This document shows, one piece after another, positions 15,022 through 18,121 of a stretch of DNA of 18,121 nucleotides. The notes below the pieces were generated by a model that saw only the letters and a program-made list of their open reading frames with translations, did no database searches and had not been told where the DNA came from. The stretch's first letter is position 1; the number at the start of each line of letters is the position of its first letter. A program made the position numbers and the translations under genes. Origin of the DNA: CPC320 sp002684375 (GTDB taxonomy: Bacteria; Pseudomonadota; Alphaproteobacteria; Rhodobacterales; Rhodobacteraceae); NCBI GenBank assembly GCA_965662545.1, contig CBFIHZ010000055.1, forward strand, positions 1 through 18,121, in the 5' to 3' direction.

Positions 15022-15684
15022 ATGCATGTGTCTCAAATTATAAACAATAAAATATCCAGAGTTCGGCACGTTATGGAAGACACTGCTGAAAAATCATCTG
15101 TGTCTCTGAGCACCACAATCAAAGACACACTTTCTCTTATTGCTACCAGAGACAATAGTGCTATGGCCGTAATGGATAATAATGATGTGATGGTCGGCAT
15201 CGTCACAGAAAAAGACATCATCGTTTCTCTGGAAAAGAATGGTAGCGATATCCTTTTGCAGCCCGTTGAAACGATCATGACCTCTAATCCGGTGACTACA
15301 GATCCTGAAGCTCACTGCAAGGATGTCCTTATAAAGATGATCGACGGAAATTTCCGAAATATGCCAGTTTTCGATGGCGATACCTTTGGAGGGATCGTCC
15401 AAACGCTCGAGGTTGCGGAAGGAAAACTGTCAGAAGTGCTCGAGGAAAACCGGAAGTTGCGAGAGTTGATTGGCAGGTTGGTGCCCACCGCTTTTTATTG
15501 CACCTCCACCGATGATGTAGAAAAAGTCCATGATAAGATGGTAAAAAATAACTTACCGTGTGTGCCTGTTGTTAATAGCAATCGGGTTATGGATGTCATT
15601 GCCGATTATGAATTTCTAACTCTTATTGGGAAAGACGATCTTTTAAGAGCCAATGTGAAGGAGGCAAGTTCAAAAAAGACATAG
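15022..15684 (+). CDS. CBS-domain protein with three CBS-like units
   Basis: CBS domains pair up to bind adenine nucleotides or S-adenosyl ligands and regulate attached or partner proteins. This 220-residue cytoplasmic protein has no other domain. CBS1 covers about residues 28-75 (GIVTEKDIIVSL at 59-70). CBS2 covers about 83-131 (IMTSNPVTTDPEAHCKDVLI ... MPVF ... GIVQ). A charged helix at 132-152 (EGKLSEVLEENRKLRELIGRL) looks like a short coiled coil. A third, more divergent CBS-like unit spans 155-203 (MVKNNLPCVPVVNSNRVMDVIADYEFL). Start ATG 15022 has AAGGAG about nine bases upstream. The unknown gene starts 21 bases after its stop, so the two form an operon. Codon use is more AT-rich than in icd or pet. 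Confidence 0.85.
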   Translation: MHVSQIINNKISRVRHVMEDTAEKSSVSLSTTIKDTLSLIATRDNSAMAVMDNNDVMVGIVTEKDIIVSLEKNGSDILLQPVETIMTSNPVTTDPEAHCKDVLIKMIDGNFRNMPVFDGDTFGGIVQTLEVAEGKLSEVLEENRKLRELIGRLVPTAFYCTSTDDVEKVHDKMVKNNLPCVPVVNSNRVMDVIADYEFLTLIGKDDLLRANVKEASSKKT

Positions 15685-15705
15685 GTTCCAGATTGGAGTA
15701 AGAGA

Positions 15706-16188
15706 ATGGGATTCGCCCCCGACTGGGTTTTAGGTGCGACCTGTGGTGTCATCACACATAAATATGTGATTGGTGATTTGCCACTTCAGGCATATACAAA
15801 TAAATTCTCAAAGGGCCTGTCGGAATCGTATGACGATACCTCAGGCGATAAACTAATGGCAATCACCGAGGAGATGATGCAGTTTTTAGCATCAGTGGAT
15901 GGGGACGGTGCCATGTTAATTAACTCTGCTTACATCTTCAACATTGTAAATTTTGATGAAACCGGCGGAAAACGCAAAATAAAAGGACTATTCAAATCAG
16001 CCTTGGCGGCACAAAAAAAAGAGGTGTCCATAGATGATGTGCTGAAGTCATTTAGGACATTTGCGTTTTCAATGAGGTCTAATCCTAACCTTTTAGCGCC
16101 AAAAGGCTGGAATATTTCTCAAACCGCAGATATCGAATGGCTGACTGAAATTTTTGATCAACGCGTTCGTATTACCGATTCATTTTGA
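15706..16188 (+). CDS. Unrecognised 160-residue protein in operon with the CBS protein
   Basis: I do not recognise this protein. It starts MGFAPDWVLGATCGVITHKYVIGDLPLQAYTNKFSKGL and appears soluble, mainly helical and mixed-charge, with no signal peptide, no membrane segment and only one Cys (residue 13). A basic stretch GKRKIKGLFKSALAAQKK lies near residues 88-105. Gene reality is supported by GGAG seven bases before the ATG, a 21-base spacing from the CBS gene and an uninterrupted frame. It ends before a long gene-free AT-rich stretch. The simplest guess is that it is the partner or target regulated by the CBS protein, but nothing in the sequence shows this directly. Confidence 0.75.
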   Translation: MGFAPDWVLGATCGVITHKYVIGDLPLQAYTNKFSKGLSESYDDTSGDKLMAITEEMMQFLASVDGDGAMLINSAYIFNIVNFDETGGKRKIKGLFKSALAAQKKEVSIDDVLKSFRTFAFSMRSNPNLLAPKGWNISQTADIEWLTEIFDQRVRITDSF

Positions 16189-16816
16189 GCTCTAAATCCT
16201 GTAATTTTAGTCATAAGCCGTGGAAAATTGTGGCAAAGTAGCGGGTCAAGTATGCGGTGCATGCAAGGGTATGTCGTGCAGGAATAGAACAGACCAGACT
16301 AAACAATAATACGCCGTATGAGACAAAAATCCTGAGACCTGATTTAAAAAATTAGTAAGATCATCTGAATTCACTAGCCCATTTCATAAGTTGAACGGGC
16401 GCTTTATCGTAAGTAGTCGAACGCTTGCAGAATAAAGACTACAAAGCGAAGACAGGCGACAAAATTGATCTACTGCAACGTACTTTCCTAGGTTAAACAG
16501 ACCGTTATAATTCAAGACAAAGAATAGGGCATCACAATATATCAGGTGAGCGAGGATTGACGTTCTTGTCGGACCCATAAAGGGCATAGCGTTGTCGCGT
16601 TCACACTCTATCATAAGGCTGATGATATATGAAATATGCACCAATCTGCGTGGCATCGCACATATCAAATCCGGACTGGATATAGCGGAACCAATCAAGC
16701 CTATCCCAGCAGCTCTACGACCAAAGTTGTATAGGCATGAAACTATATCAAGGATAAAATCAGCCATTTGGGGCAAGATTTGACACCATAGTCTGCCCCA
16801 GCAGAAGGGAACGACA
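16189..16816. other. Gene-poor AT-rich stretch of about 630 bases
   Basis: No convincing gene is seen. A plus-strand frame from about 16,551 to stop 16,783 is open for some 77 codons, reading IDVLVGPIKGIALS and later LRGIAHIKSGLDIAEPIKP. It lacks an ATG and a ribosome-binding site, so it could be a gene remnant. A minus-strand frame across 16,384-16,902 overlaps the propeller's signal-peptide region and looks like chance. No tRNA or terminator was recognised. Confidence 0.4.
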
Positions 16817-17788
16817 GTGGCGGCATCGACGGTTTGGAGGATATGTATTTGGCTGGCACTGTCTGCAGGGCCCGCAGGGGCCGGTGAAATGTGGATCACC
16901 AATGAAAAAGATCACACCGTCAGCGTTATCGATACCAAAACCCAAGAACTGAAGGCATCCTATAATGTTGGCTTGCGGCCACGCGGAATCATTTTTGCAA
17001 AAGACTTTTCGGAACTTTATGTGTGCGCTTCGGATGATGACCGAATCGATGTGTTGGATCCTGAGACCGGCGTGGTTATCCGCAGTATGCCCAGCGGCGA
17101 GGACCCTGAACAATTCGCGTTGCATCCGAACAATCGCTATCTCTACATTGCCAACGAAGAAGACGCTATGGCCACAGTGCTGGATGTAACTAGCGACGAA
17201 GTATTGGCCGAGATCAATGTGGGAATCGAACCGGAAGGTATGGCTGTTTCGCCAGACGGCAAAATTGCAATAGTAACCTCTGAGACCACCAATATGGTCC
17301 ATTGGATTGACACCGAGGCACAGCGGCTCTTTGCCAACACACTGGTTGGTCAACGACCTCGGCATGGAGAATTCAATACCGATGGTTCAAAGCTTTGGGT
17401 CAGTTCCGAGATCGGCGGCGCGATTACAATCTTGAATGTGGCAACGCAGCAAATCGAACACATTTTTCATCTTAAAATCCCGGGTGTCAGTAAAGACTTA
17501 ATACAGCCCGTAGGCATTCGACTGACAGCAGATGGCAGTAAAGGCTTTATCGCGCTGGGTCCCGCAAACCATGTGGCCGTGATAGACGCCCGGACCTATG
17601 AGGTTTTAGATTTTGTCTTGGTGGGACGCCGGGTTTGGCATCTAGCCTTCGATGAGAATGAACGTCACATTTATTCAACCAATGGAATCTCTGGTGACGT
17701 GACGATCATCAACGTGGCAAGCCTAAAACCAATCAAAACCCTTAAGGTTGGCCGATTTCCATGGGGCGCCGCTTTCAGACCAGATTGA
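16817..17788 (+). CDS. Secreted YVTN beta-propeller, PQQ-catabolism-associated type
   Basis: The 323-residue precursor has a signal peptide (about 1-22, ending GAG) and then repeated beta-propeller units with the YVTN/SVID pattern: ITNEKDHTVSVIDT, VCASDDDRIDVLDPETG, IANEEDAMATVLDV, VTSETTNMVHWIDTE, VSSEIGGAITILNV, IALGPANHVAVIDA and STNGISGDVTIINV, making about seven blades in the periplasm. The blocks RPRGIIF, GIEPEGMAVSPDGK, LIQPVGIRLTADGS and FPWGAAFRPD fit the family named PQQ-dependent catabolism-associated beta-propeller protein, often found near XoxF or other quinoprotein dehydrogenase genes. Start GTG 16817 has AAGGGA seven to nine bases upstream. No dehydrogenase, cytochrome or pqq gene lies in this window, so partners must lie beyond 18,121 or elsewhere. 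Its exact role in the relay is not known. Confidence 0.88.
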   Translation: MAASTVWRICIWLALSAGPAGAGEMWITNEKDHTVSVIDTKTQELKASYNVGLRPRGIIFAKDFSELYVCASDDDRIDVLDPETGVVIRSMPSGEDPEQFALHPNNRYLYIANEEDAMATVLDVTSDEVLAEINVGIEPEGMAVSPDGKIAIVTSETTNMVHWIDTEAQRLFANTLVGQRPRHGEFNTDGSKLWVSSEIGGAITILNVATQQIEHIFHLKIPGVSKDLIQPVGIRLTADGSKGFIALGPANHVAVIDARTYEVLDFVLVGRRVWHLAFDENERHIYSTNGISGDVTIINVASLKPIKTLKVGRFPWGAAFRPD

Positions 17789-18121
17789 ACAGGGCTTGGT
17801 GATTTCCATCTCTGGAAACCGTCGAAAAAATTACCCCTACACATTGATAGTCATCATCGTTCACAACAGAAATCGCAGCGCTCTTCAGCCACTTTCAGAG
17901 TGGCTTCGCAAAGTGTCATTCAGCGGCCATGTCTGGCAAAATACCACCAGAGGTCTCACCGGAAGGTTGCTAAAACCACAAAAATCAACACTTCTATCAC
18001 TCCTTGATACCCTGAAACATCAGGACACGCAGTTAGGGCCATCCCGTGAGAGGTGGACGCGCTATGTTTTCCGAAGGCCGGATATCCAGTTCTTCACCCT
18101 CCCCCAGCCAAAAACTCTGAA
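17789..18121. other. Downstream end of window, no gene seen
   Basis: A weak hairpin TTTCCA/TGGAAA (17803-17818), 15 bases after the propeller stop, may help end its transcript. AGCCACT/AGTGGCT (17887-17905) is a perfect 7-bp stem with loop TTCAG. TTGAT-AGTC-ATCAT (17844-17857) matches nine of ten defined positions of an FNR/FnrL site. No open frame with a start and ribosome-binding site is visible on either strand, so the next gene lies outside. Confidence 0.4.

Noticed and set aside
14749..15069. Minus-strand 106-codon open frame upstream of and into the CBS gene
   Set aside because: It lies in AT-rich DNA, overlaps the start of the CBS gene on the other strand and has no family features.
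16384..16902. Minus-strand 172-codon open frame
   Set aside because: It is antisense to the start and signal peptide of the propeller gene and shows no domain or ribosome-binding site.

Overview
The window looks like a chromosomal segment of an alphaproteobacterium of the Rhodobacterales (Roseobacter-like). The evidence is the petABC (fbcFBC) operon with Rhodobacter-type subunits, the cytochrome b haem histidines at the usual Rhodobacter positions, a Rhodobacter-type Rieske protein, a type 2 lumazine synthase behind an FMN riboswitch, and a monomeric NADP isocitrate dehydrogenase. By eye the base composition is intermediate in the housekeeping genes and clearly more AT-rich from about 14.7 to 16.8 kb.

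Left end (1-956): the decayed 3' part of an IS3-family insertion sequence. It has two in-frame stops, two compensating frameshifts and a lost catalytic Glu, and ends at a recognisable right terminal inverted repeat. After about 470 bases without a gene comes a minus-strand pair, an iron-dependent alcohol dehydrogenase followed by an overlapping hotdog thioesterase (1423-3008). Divergent from it is a plus-strand run: an EamA/DMT exporter, a CcdA-type electron-transfer membrane protein, and a small exported thioredoxin that has Ser where thioredoxins have the cis-proline (3264-5341).

Centre (5388-10423): all minus strand. chorismate synthase (aroC) lies after the petABC operon, separated from it by a clear intrinsic terminator. 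petA, petB and petC encode the complete cytochrome bc1 complex. Upstream of petA lie a 408-bp leader region and a glutathione S-transferase-like gene.

Flavin locus (10568-11929): a PaiB-family FMN-binding protein on the minus strand is divergent from an FMN riboswitch and ribH2 on the plus strand. The riboswitch leader can form a helix that covers the ribH ribosome-binding site.

Right part: a monomeric isocitrate dehydrogenase (12209-14440) with a strong 3' hairpin. It is followed by an AT-rich stretch with a two-gene unit, a three-CBS protein plus a 160-residue protein I do not recognise (15022-16188), then about 630 bases with no convincing gene. The last gene is a secreted YVTN beta-propeller of the kind found beside PQQ-dependent dehydrogenases (16817-17788). 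No quinoprotein dehydrogenase is present in the window.

Most of the window is ordinary roseobacter housekeeping. The least explained parts are the CBS/unknown pair with its surrounding AT-rich DNA, the atypical CcdA-partner thioredoxin, the PaiB/riboswitch/ribH2 arrangement, and several strong hairpins without U-tracts.
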